Positions 23,746 through 35,700 of a stretch of DNA of 64,000 nucleotides are shown piece by piece; position 1 is the first letter of the stretch, and every line of letters begins with the position of its first letter. The position numbers and the translations under genes were made by a program. The stretch comes from Litsea cubeba. Taxonomy: Eukaryota; Streptophyta; Magnoliopsida; Laurales; Lauraceae. Location: NCBI GenBank assembly GCA_012931725.1, contig CM022949.1:54718843-54782842 (forward strand), given 5' to 3'. The notes under the pieces are model-generated. The model did not search any database and was not told the origin of the DNA. It saw only the letters and a list, made by a program, of their open reading frames with translations.

Positions 23746-25205
23746 ACAGCTTAGACAATACCAATTTACAAAACTACATCATCCATTTCATCTAAATGCT
23801 ATGTAAATAAAAAGAGACTGTCATTTTACATCAATACAGACTGCAACATTAAAAAAGATATCCATAAAGAAGCCAATAATGTATGTCAAAAGTTTTACAT
23901 GTACCATCTTTGTTACCCAAAAATAATGTTGAAACTCAGTTTACAATCATTCAAAAGAAGTACTTCAACCAGAACCATAAAAAGAATACATATCAAATGC
24001 TAAGCCCACATCCTAGGCCCCATGTCTACCTCTGCGGCTGTAAGTGCGTGTCTAGCTCCGTGGCGGTCTATGAACAAGATCTTCGGAATCGACTCCATCT
24101 AAGACCCTGTTGACGTCCTCAAGGGCCGCGTACAAGGCATCGGGATCTCGGACACTCAGACTATGCCCTCTTCTTATAATCCTTTGAATAATACTTTGGG
24201 CATTCACGATGCGCTGTTAATTAACCACATAATGCACAAATTACTTAGTTTGTTCATTTGGTTATACTTAATACAATAGATATGCTCGTCAAGCATCGCA
24301 CCAAACGTGGATCTATAGAAGAGCTGCCCTGAGAATCTTGAACACGCGATTGAAGATGGAGCGATGTAAAGGGTTTTGAATTATTGGGTGCGACACTCGG
24401 AGGAACCATTCCATATAATTGGATGCACAGTCCCATGGGTGCGCCGCAGGCACACCGCGCTCCATTGGAGACAGGAGGTGGTTATGCCACCTCTCCCATA
24501 TTTGATCCAAGTAATTGTAAGCGATCCGATACTGATTTGCGGTGGCACCCCTAGTGACGCGCTGTGGAGCTAGTGCAGAGGGGGGGAATGCATTGGACCC
24601 TACCAAACTGCCTAAGCACCCGATCAGGATGATATGGTTCAACGATGTCCATCACTTAAGACAGCCAGTATAATAAGCAACCTCGTGAAAGGGGTGATCT
24701 ACCTTGTGCTCTCGGTAGGGGTCCCACACCACCTGCAACATTAATCAACAAATGCATTAGTTAAATTGTACGGTACTCATTGACTCAAAAAGATTATTTA
24801 TAACTTATAAGACCTTACCTCATGGGAACCAAGATCGTCAAGTGCCTCTCGTAATGACTGCAGGTTGGACATTTGGTCCCCAGACTCTCTTCGTGGCACC
24901 CAGTGATGCACTCGCGGTAAATTTTCTGTGTATGTGCGGTTTTGGTGAGGCCTATAACTAGGGAAATGCTCGTAAATTCATGCCTCTAGTAGAGTAAGGT
25001 ATCCTGCAATCTGCTTGGCTCCACTCCGAGTAGCAAACCCCAACTGTCGATATAGGTGCGCAAGCGCAGCAGCTCCCCAAGCATATGTGCGTGCCTCATC
25101 GAAGTTCATTAGCAGCCTTAGATTGACCACTGGGACCCTCGTGCCACTCTTGTCTGTGAAGAGTGTACAGCCCAAGATATAAAATAGATATGCTCTTGCG
25201 ACATG

Positions 25206-27424
25206 TGATAAGTCTCTAAAAATGCATAATTTCATCATCATTTTAGAATAATTAAAGACTTATTCTTTAAATCATGCACCGTTTTAGTAGGAAAATCATG
25301 ATTTTATGTTTTGAGCATCAAAATTCAAATTCAAGTCAAAATTTATTGAAAATTTACATTTTTTACATACAATCATGAATTTCTATATTTTTGGCATTGA
25401 AAATCATAAAATTCCTCATAACTTTTTGTTCACACATAAAATGATGAATTTTCTTTGCACCATTGATTTAATTAAAGAATATTTTTTTAACAAAATGGTG
25501 ACATTTTAAGCATCCATTTAGTGTAAATTGGGTGGACCCGCATATTGCATCATTCCCTACCTTTATGATTAGAGTATTCTTTAATCCTTGTTTTTATTTT
25601 TGTAGAGAATTTCATAAATTGGGACCCGCGAGAGAGAGAAATCGATTGAAGAATTAAAGATGACATCCAAGAGAAGATTGCAACACACAAGTGGGGCCCA
25701 TCATGTGTTCCAATTGATAATACAAATCTGAATTTCAGATTTGGAATTATTTAAGCCAAGATGGAAGAAGTCCAAGCTCAAACAAATTAAGGAGATGCAT
25801 GCTCACAACCATGGCCCACCTCCTTTGCAACTTGGAATGAAATTAAAATTCAACTCCAAGGTGGGACCATGTTAAGGATAATTTTTCAGCCATGAAGAGT
25901 TCAAAAAAAAAATAAAATGGAAGATCTTGCCAAGCAATCCAAGTTGGAAGATAAAATCAAAGAGTCCAAGTTTCTTTAAATACTCTACAAGTTGGATATC
26001 AATCAAGATACCATTCCAAATTTTGAAAGTTTGCAACCCAAGACTTTTCCAAAGAAAGTGTTGCACGTCCAACACCTCTATCCAAAGAAGATTTCACACG
26101 TCCAACACTTTGCCTTCCAAAGCTTCTCCATTCCAAGTTGGACATTCAATCCTTGATTGTAGATAAAACTTAAAGATTCAAATTTTGAATCTTGAATCAA
26201 GGAAGATAAGAAAGCCAAGAAAGAAAAAAAAAAAGAAAAGGCCAAAAGAGGCTCTACACGTTCCAAGCTGCCATGATGATACACTCCAAGTGGGGACCAC
26301 ATGCATCTCAAGATTTGTTTGAAATCTGAAATTTCAGATTTGAATTGATTTTTAGCCAAAGTGGGGCCCAAGAGAGGAAGTTGCATGAGACAAGAAGAAT
26401 CCTAGGATTGTGGGCCAATCCCTTGAAACTCTCTCAAAACCCTCCTAATCCTAATCTAAATTGGACCCCACTATACTAATCCTTACCCAAACCAAAACCT
26501 TGCAACCCAAGCTATCAAAAAACCATAAAAAGACCCAATATGGGCTGCACGAGAATCCCACTCCCCCCTACTCTCTTGGACGACCAGCAACTCCATCTTC
26601 CCCTTTTCATTATTTTCCTCCATCTCTCCCTACTTCCATCACTACTTCATCCAAGGTCTTCTTAAAGGCACACCACCACTTGGATTTTTACGCCGTCGCT
26701 CCGCTGCCGTTGCTATCGTCACTCCATCATTGGACCAGCCATTCATCATCTTCCCTTGCTTGGATTTCAGATCGCAAAATGAGAGACGGTTGGATCGCCG
26801 TTCTAGACCGCGAGTCCTTCTCCTCCGTTTAGTGTTTCGGGTGTCTAAGGGTAAGTTTAGATGAACATTATTTTAATTTAAACAATCTTGTAATGGCTAT
26901 TTGCATGTAATGGGGCTTTCTTTAATGAATCAAGTTCATGAGGTCTTGGTTTTCACCAATGGGTCAACATCGAATGTTTGTGTGTAAGTGACAGTACACA
27001 CTTGGTGCGGTGGTCTTGGTTTTTATTGATGACATTCAGCAAAGTAGCTATTGCATTATTTTAGAATTAAAATCCATCTTTTTATTCTCTGATTTTATTT
27101 TATTTTATTTTATTTTTATTTTTAGGTATCTAAATAATCACTACAAATTGGTTGTTCTAACAACTCTTATGGTGAATGCAGTAATTAGATTAGACTAAGT
27201 TTTTAGTTTAAGATTTTTATTTCTAATTGTAATTAATATTTCAGACTTGTAATTAATTATTTCATGCAAGTAGGATACTTGATTTGTATAGATTTTATTA
27301 GGCTAGTACTAGTTTTCAAATAGGACAGGTTCTATTTAAGTGATTACTCCCTGTGGATCGACCTCGGACTTCACCGAGTTATTTATTACTACAATCGCGG
27401 CCTTGCACTTGGGGCAAACGATCA
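25206..27424 (+). repeat. Solo LTR, 2219 bp, inserted in a PMD exon, TSD ACATG
   Basis: It begins TGATAAGTCTCTAAAA and ends GGGGCAAACGATCA. ACATG flanks it at 25201-25205 and 27425-27429. Near its end it has the CCCTGTGGATCGACC...CACCGAG motif seen in many plant Gypsy LTRs. Removing it with one TSD copy rejoins the PMD reading frame between EEHIRHV and ARAYLF, which supports the borders. Confidence 0.92.
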
Positions 27425-28047
27425 ACATGCCTAATGTGTTCTTCTGGATCCACATCGGTCACGTCTCCATATAGGCCCCTCAGCCACTCCAGTCTAACCA
27501 ACGAGCCCCACACACCTACTAACCCTTCGTGTGCCTGTTGGGATGTGACCCCAAGACCATGCTCTGCAAGTGTCTTTGACCGCTCAAATGACAGTTGCTC
27601 CACTAATACAGATTTTTCAGTGACCAGGATCCCTAGAATGGTGCCAACGTCATCAAGGGTAATCATCATTTCACCAAAAGGCATGTGGAATGTGTTTGTC
27701 TCAAGCTGCCATCTTTCCACAAATGCTGACACCATGTTCTTGTTGATGGAACGATAAGATGTCGCCACCAATGGAGCCAACCCCGAACGGCCAATGAGAC
27801 GACTAAAAACGGTATTCTGCCTTCCCTCTAAATTCTATGCCCATTCACTGATTTTTTTGCCATGGCTTATGCATTTAAGTGGCGGTCTCTCCTGCAAAAC
27901 GAAAAAAAAAAAAAAACAAATTAGTGGAGGTTAATAAATATTTAAAACATATTTACCAAGATTAATCACAAACCTGCTACTGCCAAATACTTGCAGCAAT
28001 ATGCGTCCGGAAACTAGGTAGCAGGCTCAAACTTGTAGCCCCACCAG

Positions 28048-28080
<33 letters not shown>
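28048..28080. repeat. C33 homopolymer
   Basis: Thirty-three consecutive C encode a poly-Gly run in the minus-strand PMD first exon. The length may be unreliable in a draft assembly. Confidence 0.9.
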
Positions 28081-28081
<1 letters not shown>

Positions 28082-28339
28082 CGGAATTTCTTCAGTCCTA
28101 TTATGAGCAACAGTTGAAGTTCGTTCATGTACTTCTTCTGCCTGCTCGGAGACTTCGGTCTCCACTTCGGCTTTGGGTTGTTCTTCAACTACTTCTTCAT
28201 TACCCTCGAAGTCATCAGCAATAAACCTCTGATGGAGTCTCCTGTTCGACGTTGTGGGTCGAATCCTAGAGGTCCTAGAGGTACTGGGCACATCCATATA
28301 TCTGGAAAAAAAAAATTATTAAGACATAGTTCAACACTG

Positions 28340-28580
28340 AGTCACAGCCCGTTCGGCCCTGACTATCCGTGTGGAGATTATGCTCTCCGCGTTACATGGC
28401 CGTGAAAGTACAAAATGATCGGACCCACAATGCCGAGGAATTACAACCTGGTCGGCGTTACATGTCCGACTAAGATCTTTTTACTCGGACCCATAGTGCC
28501 GATATTTTAGTATTTTCACGGATCATCAGGTCCGAAAGTAATGACTTCTTTCAGACCCACAGTGCCGAGTGGGTCGACAT
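28340..28580. repeat. Subterminal CGTTCGGCCCTG-type repeats of the MULE, right side
   Basis: Units such as CCGTTCGGCCCTGAC, GGACCCACAATGCCGA and AGACCCACAGTGCCGA recur and resemble the set at 20260-20470. Confidence 0.5.
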
Positions 28581-28969
28581 TCACAAACACACAGAGACAG
28601 AAAAAACGATGACAATGGCTAGAGAAATGTGGGAGACAAAGGCGCATGAGGGAGGAAAAAAACTTTAAATAAACCAAATATTTGATCTTAAAAGAATACT
28701 GTAAGCATTTTTGAGGAAGCAAAAGGTATCGAAATCACTCACCGAGATTGGAAAGATAACGAATCACAGTAATGGACTTTGAAGAAGGCGCCACGAAGAA
28801 CACAGAGACCGGTTTGAGAAGGTGCAACGAAATCGTCGATATCGGAAATGCAGAAATGTTCACTTGCCTCGTCGAGATCTCGTCGATTCAATGAATGGGA
28901 AGGAAGAAATGCAGAAATGGGAGGGAACAAGACGACTGAATACAGTGCGTAGATAGAAATGCAGGGAGA

Positions 28970-28974
28970 AAGAT
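28970..28974. repeat. TSD of the Tat element, left copy
   Basis: AAGAT, identical to 52759-52763. Confidence 0.9.
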
Positions 28975-31613
28975 TGATGGACCGCGCTCCGAATGCTCGG
29001 GTTCCTACCGAGGTCGGCGGACGTGGGAGTCCGTTTGGTTCCGACCCTTTCGTAACCAGGGGGCAAGGGGGGCGTGCATCAACATTTCTTTTTTTGTGTG
29101 GGTGTGCCAGATTTTCTATTTTTACTTGGAATTGCAAGTGGTGATCCGGAGATCAACCTTCGCAAGTAAAAAGGAAATCAACTTCTTTCAAGTTTTCCAT
29201 TGCACATATATTTAAGAAAAGAGACATTTTCTTGATTTGCCGTGAAAGGCGATTTTTTGGCATTTATAGCCGATTTTGGCGTTTATAGCCGATTTTTGGC
29301 GTTTATAGCCGATTTTGGCGTTTATAGCCGATTTACAATCCTTATCAATAATGAAAGACAAGAGTTGTGATTTTTTGTCACTTTTAAAAAAATACAAACT
29401 ACAATGAAAAGCAAGAAAAGGAGGATCTAACTTCTCAGGAGATTGTGGGGGACCCGTTTAGATTGACGGTCGCAAGCCATATGTGGGCTTCGCCATCATC
29501 CATGCAGATGAGAACAGAGGATGCTATTGATTCGCTTGGCTTGGCTATAACCTCAGGTTTTTAGAGGACAAAGACCAAAAGGAGGTCCTATGTCCAATAA
29601 AAAGCCGAGTAGACGGGCTGAAAAGCCATATCTAAGCCATTGGAGGCAGGAGGAGAAGGCAAGGACCTTGGGGGGGTACCCCCAAGGGACTTTTGTCACC
29701 TTGTTGCGGTGGCCGGTGTAGAACTTCCGCAGAGTTTTCTCTCTTTTTCCTTTCTCTGGATTTCTGTCTGTGTGTTTGTGCTTTTTTCTCTGATGTTTCT
29801 GATGTTTTTTCTTCTTGGAGAGCTCTCCTATTTATAGGCTTTTAGGTAGCCTTTTAGGAGGGTTTATGGGCTTTTATTGTCATTAAGCCGCATAATGGGA
29901 GGAGTTACAAAATTGAATTGTTTATTTTGTAACTCCTTTTTCTTGGCTTCTGATTGGCCGGAGGAGATTGAGGGCATTTAATCGCCTTTAATCGCCATGA
30001 TGGGAGGAGTTTCATGGGTTAAATGCCATGAATCTCTTGACTTGTAACTCCCGAATGCTTGCTTCTGATTGGGCCGTCCAAAGAAATGGATTAATGACTG
30101 TAATAAAGATAGTCAATTAATCGCATTAAGTGGTCGCCGAGCAGCTGAAGAGTCGCGGGCCGTGCCACGTCTTTTGGGATTCTTCTGTCGATGATCATCG
30201 ATGGATCTTCATGTAGATCGACATCAGATGATCATGTAATTTCAGGTGTTTGTTGCCAACAGCGGGTCGGTGCCATCTGTCCTGTCGATTTCTCGATCGG
30301 TCGGGTAGAAAGCACACTTTTTTTGGTTGACCGGGTGGCGATCAATATTGTTTTCGATACTCTTGATGATTGACCCGTGTTTTGGACGGATGTCAGAGGA
30401 CTTGGTGTCTCAAAAGCATGAATTTTGGAAAGTACCAGAGGCTGGGCTCTTCGAATCGCGAAAAAACGGCAAAAACCGGGGTTTCCGGGGCCTTCCCGGC
30501 GACCCCGGGTTCCAAGGTCGCCGGTGACCCTGGCCCAGGGTTGCAGGGGCCTGCGACCCTGGCCCAGGGTCGCAGGGGTCTGCGACCCTGGGGGGGTTTT
30601 CCCCCTTTCGTGTCCCGTTTTGTGTCCATTTTTGCTGTTTTTCGATTCTTTTTTCTCCTGTACTTTTCCTTGACATTTTGACCATTTATTGGCCTAATTT
30701 CTTTGTAGGAAACCTGATGAGAATCCTTGCATTTTATTTTGCAAAGTTTCCAATTTCCTGAGAAAGCCGAAGACTTTGTCGCGCAGAGCTGCCGATTTTC
30801 CGTCAGTAGCTGAAACTGGGTCAAACGATGTCGGAATGACCTGAAATTTGGTGTGAAGCCTCCTGAGCAATAAATAAGACCAACCATAGGCTTTTGTTTG
30901 AGTTTTGAAGCCGTTTGGGGTCCTATCACCTGTAGACTTGCTTTTTGTCGCGATGAAGATGTCGCGGTTTGATGTGCGGTCAACCGATGTCCGATTGACT
31001 TGAAATTTGACAGGGAACCTATTGGAGTCATTTTAAGATGATCCATAGGCTCTGTCTTGGAAACCATGGTCCCGGAGAGCTTTGCCGCCGAGAGGCCTGA
31101 TTTGGCTTCCGAGCGTCAAACTATGGTCAAATGTTGTGGAAATGACCTGAAATTTGACGTGTAGCCCTTTATAAGCATTTTGAAGCCGTCCATGTGCTCT
31201 ATCTGATGAGTAATGGCCTCGGTGGTTCTCGCCGCCGAGAGGCTTGATTTAGCTGTTCGAGGGTTGATGTAGGGTCAAACGTTGTCGGTTTGACTCGGAA
31301 CTTGACGTGGAGCCTTTTGGAAGTATTTTGGGACTATCCATCGGCCCTGATCGAAGATTTGGTGTCTCCGATGCTTTTGCCGCCGAGAGCTCCTTTTCGG
31401 CTGTCTGAGAAGCGAAGTTAGGCCAAATGATTTTGAAATGGCCCGAAACTTCTTGTGTACTCCTCTTTTGGCTGTCTTGAAGAATCTTGCAGTTTTTGTT
31501 TGATTCTGACAAGATTTGATTTTTGGAAGCAGCATTGCCTATTTATGGCAGGTTGCGACTTCATGTAGCTCTTTGGATCTTGAAGAGGCAAAGTGACATT
31601 TTTTGTGTCAACA
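28975..31613 (-). repeat. 3' LTR of the Tat element (2639 bp)
   Basis: It is nearly identical by eye to 50145-52758. The main difference is one extra unit of about 29 bases near 30538-30566 in a GGTCGCAGGG/CGACCCTGG stretch, plus scattered single-base changes. It includes a tandem of about 20-bp units at 29263-29333 (GGCGTTTATAGCCGATTTT). Confidence 0.95.
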
Positions 31614-31628
31614 AATGCCCCCTCGAGG
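31614..31628 (-). other. Polypurine tract of the Tat element
   Basis: The minus strand reads CCTCGAGGGGGCATT directly before the 3' LTR start TGTTGACACC. The same tract precedes the LTR at 1246 in the left element. Confidence 0.8.
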
Positions 31629-31849
31629 TACAGCGACGAGTTGCTTAACTTTTGTAGTCGATGTGCCTCGAAGAGATTTTTGAAGGAGAGCCTGTGACTT
31701 GACCAAGAGTCTTTGAGCAGTCTTTCTTTTTGGTATTTGTAGCCTTTTGAGCTTCCAGGGGAATTTTATGGTAGTGAAAGGGATCACATACCATCTCGAG
31801 GCAAAGTTTTGAAGATGACATCAGGGATGTGGATTTGGGTTTTGACCTT

Positions 31850-32075
31850 GTGACCTAACAGGCTATATGTGGCAGGTTAGGGGGTCGGGTTTGGTTTTGA
31901 TCGTGTGACCCAACAAGCTGTATGTGGAATGTTGGGGGATCAATTTTGGTTTTGATCTTGTGACCTAACAGGCTGTATGTGGCAAGTTAGGGGATCAGGT
32001 TTTGGTTTTTGGTTTTTGGTCTTGTGACCTAACAGGCTGTATGTGGCAAGTTAGGGGACCAGGATTTGGTTTGTT
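31850..32075. repeat. Tandem array of about 60-bp units in the Tat element
   Basis: Four or so units contain CTTGTGACCTAACAGGCTG and GGCAAGTTAGGGGA variants. It is the inverted counterpart of 780-1018. Confidence 0.8.
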
Positions 32076-32643
32076 TTTTGTGGAATGTCAATTTCAAGAT
32101 TTTGGCTCAATTTGGTAGATGAGGCTGGATGGTTCGATTTTTGGAAGCTCATGGGGCTTGGAATTTTCTTTTGTATGGTCCAATCAACTCAAAAGAGGCA
32201 TGGAACCATTTTTGTATGCTCTTGGTAAGAGGGATTTCTCTTTGACTAAAAGCCCAAATTTTTTTTTTTTTTTTTTTTTTGTCCCTAGGTCGTCAAACCT
32301 GGCTCATATGGGCTAACCCATGGGACCTTAAGCTTTTGAAATGGCTTAGATCTCATATGGTGTCATTTTTGTAAAGAATATCCAAAAATATCTCATTTGG
32401 ATAGAGAATATCTAAGAATATCTTTACTTGGAGAGAATCTCTCATGATCCCTTTACTTTGGGATAGAATATCTCAAGATATCTTTCTTTTGGGAAAGAAT
32501 CCGTCATAGATTTCTTTTTGGGAGAAAATCCTTCAAGATATCTTTCTTTTGGGAAAGAATCTTTCTAATCTCTTTCTTTTGGTAAGGTTACTAATTAGTA
32601 ACACTTACCTCTTTCTTCTTTCCTTCTTTGGTTTGCTCTCCTC

Positions 32644-32651
32644 TATAAAAG
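32644..32651 (+). promoter_or_regulatory. TATA box of the antisense gene in the Tat element
   Basis: CTCTATAAAAGC lies 129 bases upstream of the ATG at 32773, with a CT-rich stretch before it. The arrangement is conserved in the left element (206-213, minus). It would drive transcription opposite to the retrotransposon's genomic RNA. Confidence 0.6.
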
Positions 32652-32772
32652 CAAGGAGAAGGTTGGATCTCTTGCTCTTATTACTTTCTTTTGCAATAAT
32701 CTCAAGAGGGCTTCAAGACCAAGAGTTCTTCTTCTTCAAGATCTACAAGACTTTTCTTCTTCTTCTCCATCA

Positions 32773-35700
32773 ATGGCTTCAAGTAAGTTCTCCTTTTTTT
32801 TTTCAAGAAAACTCCATTCTAGGAAAAATAAAGTTCTTTTTTTCTTTTTTTTTATTTCTTTTTGTTTTCTTCTTTTTTTTTTCTTTCACGTGTTTGCTTC
32901 TTTTTTTTTCCACACGTTTTTTTTTTTTTTTGCTTTCTTTTCTTTTTCTCTTTTTTTTTTGTTTTGTTTTTTTTTTGTTGTTTGTGGGCCGTACGGACAG
33001 ATCCGTACGGATCTGGCCTGTGGGCCACGGCCTGTGGGCCATCTCCCTTTTTTTTCTTCTTTTTTTTTTGTTTTCTTTCCCTCCTTTTTTTTTTGAGAAA
33101 GTTTCTTTTCTTTTTTTTTTTTTGTTTTCTTTCCCTTTTTTTTTAGAAAGTTTCTTTTCTTTTTTTTTTTTTTTTTTTTTGCTCATCATGATAATGCCCC
33201 TCTCTTTTTTTTTTTTGGCAAACCTAGATGTTCATGCATGCATTCAATTGTAAATTAAATTTGTAGCATGATGTGATAGCATACCTGAAAGTTTTCGCAA
33301 ATTTGGGAATTTGGAGCTCGCAGTGATGTTGAGCCCTTCCTGATTTTGCGGAGACTTTGAGGTTTCGAAAGTTTGGAGTTTCGGAGCTCGCAGCGATGTT
33401 GAGCCCATCTTCAAGCTTTCTATTTCTTTCGGGATAGTTCCTTTTCTTCGGAATTGCCCCGTCATCATGTCAAAATTTCGCCAGATTTTTTTTAGCGAGA
33501 TTCTGTCATTTTGATGTTTGATCTTTTTCTTTTCCATCCTTTTCAGGTGGTTCCTCCAGAGCGAACAAGGGTAAAGAGCCTGCTACAAGCGTACCTCGTC
33601 GATCTTCTAGATCTTCTAATCCGGCCGTTCAGCAGGCTTTTGAGAAGGTCCAGTATGTTGAGAGAAATTTGGAAGAGTGCGACTCCCTCAACAGAGATGA
33701 GATGAGGCAGCGACTGATCGCTCTCAAGGGAGAGGAATTCTATAAGATCATAGTAAGCAGTCGTCCATGGGTGATGGAAGATCAGAGCGTTTTGCCCAAG
33801 CCTACCTTCTTCTTTGGTGATGCAGTCCCTGATGACATGACATACCAGAAGAGATGTTTTCAGTTTTCTTTCACAGCAGATGGTGAGAAGAAGACTGTTG
33901 CTACCCGGTCGACGTTTGATCGCACCGTCTCGATTCTGAGCTTTGCCCCCACGTGCCCTAAGAGGGAAGATCCTCCAAGCTGGGTGAGAAGGACAAATGT
34001 AATCAAGACCGGGGTTTTTGTTGGCGGTTCTCCTGGATATACGGAGAGGTCGCCTGTTGACATGGACCTTTTGATGCCATCCAGCGGCTACCAGGGCTCT
34101 GATTATCCGTCGGTCGATTTGAGACCGGTGGGCCTTGGTATTTTCAGTGGTGACGGTAGCAATTGGATCAAGCCTTTTCGACTTCGAGGCCGTTTCAATG
34201 CCGACTCCGAATGGAAGTCGTGGACTGATCGCGTCCTGCTGATTGGTGGCGCTGTTTTGAAGGAAGCCGGGATTTTTGATGCGGTCCGCGCCTTTAGGGA
34301 GACCGTGATCTTTCCCGACGAGGCCTTCATGGCTATGCTGGAGTCATTCCTCCCTCAAACCAATACCTTCGTTGTGACGAATGGTGAGATTGGTTTTTCT
34401 TTGAAGGAGCTGAGCGCCATTACTGGATTGCCCATCCTCGGCAAACTCTATGAGGAGTTTATGCCGATTGACAGCGTCCTCGAGGGGCAGTCTGAGGAGT
34501 TCAGGCTTCTATACTTTCAGCTTGTCGCCTTCTATGATTTTTTGAAGGAGAAGGAGGGTTTGAAAGTTAGATCCAGCAGTTGGAAGAGTTTTAGCTCTTC
34601 ATTCCCCAACTTTTTTGATAGCAGGGAGCCTTCTGATAGCGTGACCCAAGAAGCCGGAGCTCAAGATCCAAGTTCAAAGAAGATCTTGGCCATGCAAGAA
34701 GAGTTGAGAGATTTCTGTGCAAGTACAAACGCCATATGTCCTGACATTGCACTGCGGAGAGATCTCGCTGTTTACCTCAGTTATTGGCTTGGTGAGGCTG
34801 TTTTTGCTGGAGGAGATGGAACGCACATCAGGCCGCATTGTATTTTTCCGGCTTGTCAGATGGCGTTTGGAGAGCAGCTTGCTTTGGTGCCAGCTCTTTA
34901 CTCCTACTTGTGTACCGAACTACAGGCTGCTGCTTTTTTGGTTCGGCTTGGGCTTCCCATGAATAGGGTATTTTCAGCCCATATCTTTTATTCGTGGTAT
35001 GTATACCACTGTCCTGGCTTCCATCGGCTGGGTGCTGCACAGGATGATGATCCTCTGATGATTCGACTGGCTAAGGGCAAAGCCGTGTCCGAATCACTTT
35101 TGTTTGCCCGCATGAGGATCCGACGGTTCAGGGACGTCGAGATGGGGCAGTCTTCAGTGAAGCTTTCTCCGGAGTTGCGGAAGAAGGCTTTTGATTTTGG
35201 TGCCTCCCGAGACTCTACCAGGGCGGGGTCGGGAAGGCATTATTCCTTGACAAATGCAGAGAGAGAGTGGCTTTTTAGCATACGTGTCGGCACGATGGTG
35301 TACCGCAGACATCTTTTCGTCGACATCTAGCCGTATGTACCCTCTCGCTTTGCTTTGCAGCTGGGCTTTTCTCAAGGCGTTGTTGGAGCGCCTTCAAGCA
35401 TGGTGAAGCGCTTTGGAGGCTTACAGGACGGGAGAAATGCATGGGCTTTCTATAGTGCTGAAGACACTACATCCATGATTTCTTATCCTGTTTTGCTGAC
35501 TTCCCGGACTGCCGGCTTTGCGAAGTGGTTCGCGGAGAGCTTTTCGGCATATCGGGGGCTTTCCAAGAAGGAGCTTGATGTAAAGCTGGCATCTGAAAGG
35601 GCCTTGGAAAGTCGGATGGCATCCGGCGAGAGGAAGTTTGGGCCTTCCTTTCTGGAGAGAAGCACAAGATAGGCTTTCTCGGTGACCAGGGCGTCATTGG

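Larger units (their letters stand above)
24254..28297 (-). pseudogene. Plant mobile domain (PMD, MAIN-like) gene carried by the MULE, decayed
   Basis: Minus-strand pieces follow PMD order: an acidic/Gly-rich N-terminus (28297 to about 27967), then ERPPLKCISHGKK and ETNTFHMPFGEMMITLDDV (27891-27425), then ARAYLFYILGCTLFTDKSG, AWGAAALAHLYRQLG and QIAGYLTLLEA (25200-24819), then VWDPYREHKVDHPFHEVAYYTG and DQIWERWHNHLLSP (24732 to about 24310). Splice sites are seen at 27966/27891 and 24819/24732. In-frame stops occur near 27970, at 27835-27837 and at 24978-24980, and single-base frameshifts near 24655 and 24575. A solo LTR splits the second exon, but the frame is exact across it once one copy of its duplication is removed. 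PMD proteins are plant-specific; cellular ones such as MAIN/MAIL1 act in the nucleus, and transposon copies are known in MULE and Gypsy elements. Confidence 0.88.

Noticed and set aside
25195..27406. CTTGC repeats as TSD of the solo LTR
   Set aside because: They give no TG...CA ends and do not rejoin the PMD frame; ACATG does both.
32549..33253. Phe-rich (plus) and Lys-rich (minus) open frames
   Set aside because: They are translations of T-runs inside predicted intron 1 of the antisense gene.
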